DNA from: Bacillota bacterium
Lineage (GTDB): Bacteria > Bacillota > Clostridia > Oscillospirales > Ethanoligenentaceae
Reading direction: 5' to 3'
NCBI GenBank assembly: GCA_023391835.1
Contig: JAEWAE010000020.1
Span: 1 to 57,140 of the forward strand
Length of the DNA: 57,140 nucleotides
Both the position numbers and the translations under genes were made by a program. Positions within the stretch are counted from its first letter, which is position 1; every line of letters begins with the position of its first letter. Below the pieces are notes generated by a model. That model was not told the DNA's origin. It made no database searches and saw nothing but the letters and a program-made list of their open reading frames with translations. Below, in pieces: positions 57,139 through 57,140 of the stretch.

Positions 57139-57140
57139 CC

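Overview
The window is a chromosomal segment of a GC-rich, anaerobic, Gram-positive bacterium, most likely an Oscillospirales/Ruminococcaceae-type gut Firmicute (Bacillota). This is inferred from AGGAGG-type ribosome sites with frequent TTG/GTG starts, a class III (oxygen-sensitive) ribonucleotide reductase, ferredoxin-type aldo/keto reductase, corrinoid activation protein, AbrB/SpoVT and AraC/LacI regulators, a single-membrane set of cell-wall genes, and intrinsic terminators with long T tails. No rRNA, tRNA, CRISPR, insertion sequence or prophage was seen. Fifty protein-coding genes, one remnant and one mini-frame are listed.

Layout. 1-5.8 kb: a Cys-rich small protein, a lipoprotein amidase, an MBL-fold hydrolase, an msrAB-glyoxalase repair operon, a structured RNA leader in front of a 61-residue unknown protein, and dinB with a LexA-like site. 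5.7-14 kb: a fused corrinoid-protein reactivase, yqeY, corA, sfsA, a radical SAM protein, an MFS exporter and a beta-hydroxyacid dehydrogenase. 14.2-22 kb: an FHA-SEDS (FtsW/RodA) fusion overlapping its penicillin-binding protein, a ferredoxin-type aldo/keto reductase, a ClC transporter and an HtrA protease. 22-36 kb: a transporter-rich stretch with LacI plus a heterodimeric ABC exporter; GNAT, HAD and YjbQ genes and a serine hydrolase; a second heterodimeric ABC exporter behind a leader-peptide/terminator module; and an AbrB-controlled ABC-2 transporter. 36-43 kb: a patatin-like lipase, an NrdD-glutaredoxin fusion with an NrdR box, and a tight four-gene SPFH/zinc-ribbon membrane operon. 43-46 kb: an acyl-ACP thioesterase, UDP-glucose dehydrogenase and UDP-galactopyranose mutase (surface glycan precursors). 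46-57 kb: an APC permease, a methyltransferase remnant, a cytoplasmic GH20-type hexosaminidase, an ADP-ribosylglycohydrolase-family protein, two AraC regulators, a NahK-like N-acetylhexosamine 1-kinase with a sugar-1-phosphate nucleotidyltransferase, and an M20 amidohydrolase.

How genes work together. The hexosaminidase, NahK-like kinase and nucleotidyltransferase form a plausible intracellular N-acetylhexosamine salvage route (hydrolysis, 1-phosphorylation, UDP-activation). FHA-SEDS plus PBP is a peptidoglycan polymerase/transpeptidase pair that probably answers to Ser/Thr phosphorylation. The most interesting regulatory element is at 29977-30304: a strong promoter, a 49-codon leader frame ending in tandem Cys and Pro codons, a strong terminator, and then a BmrCD-like exporter pair. 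The sequence upstream can pair with the terminator arm and with the leader's Shine-Dalgarno site, which suggests translation-coupled attenuation. The SPFH/zinc-ribbon operon, with a nearly symmetric promoter facing both ways, is the least understood multi-gene system here.
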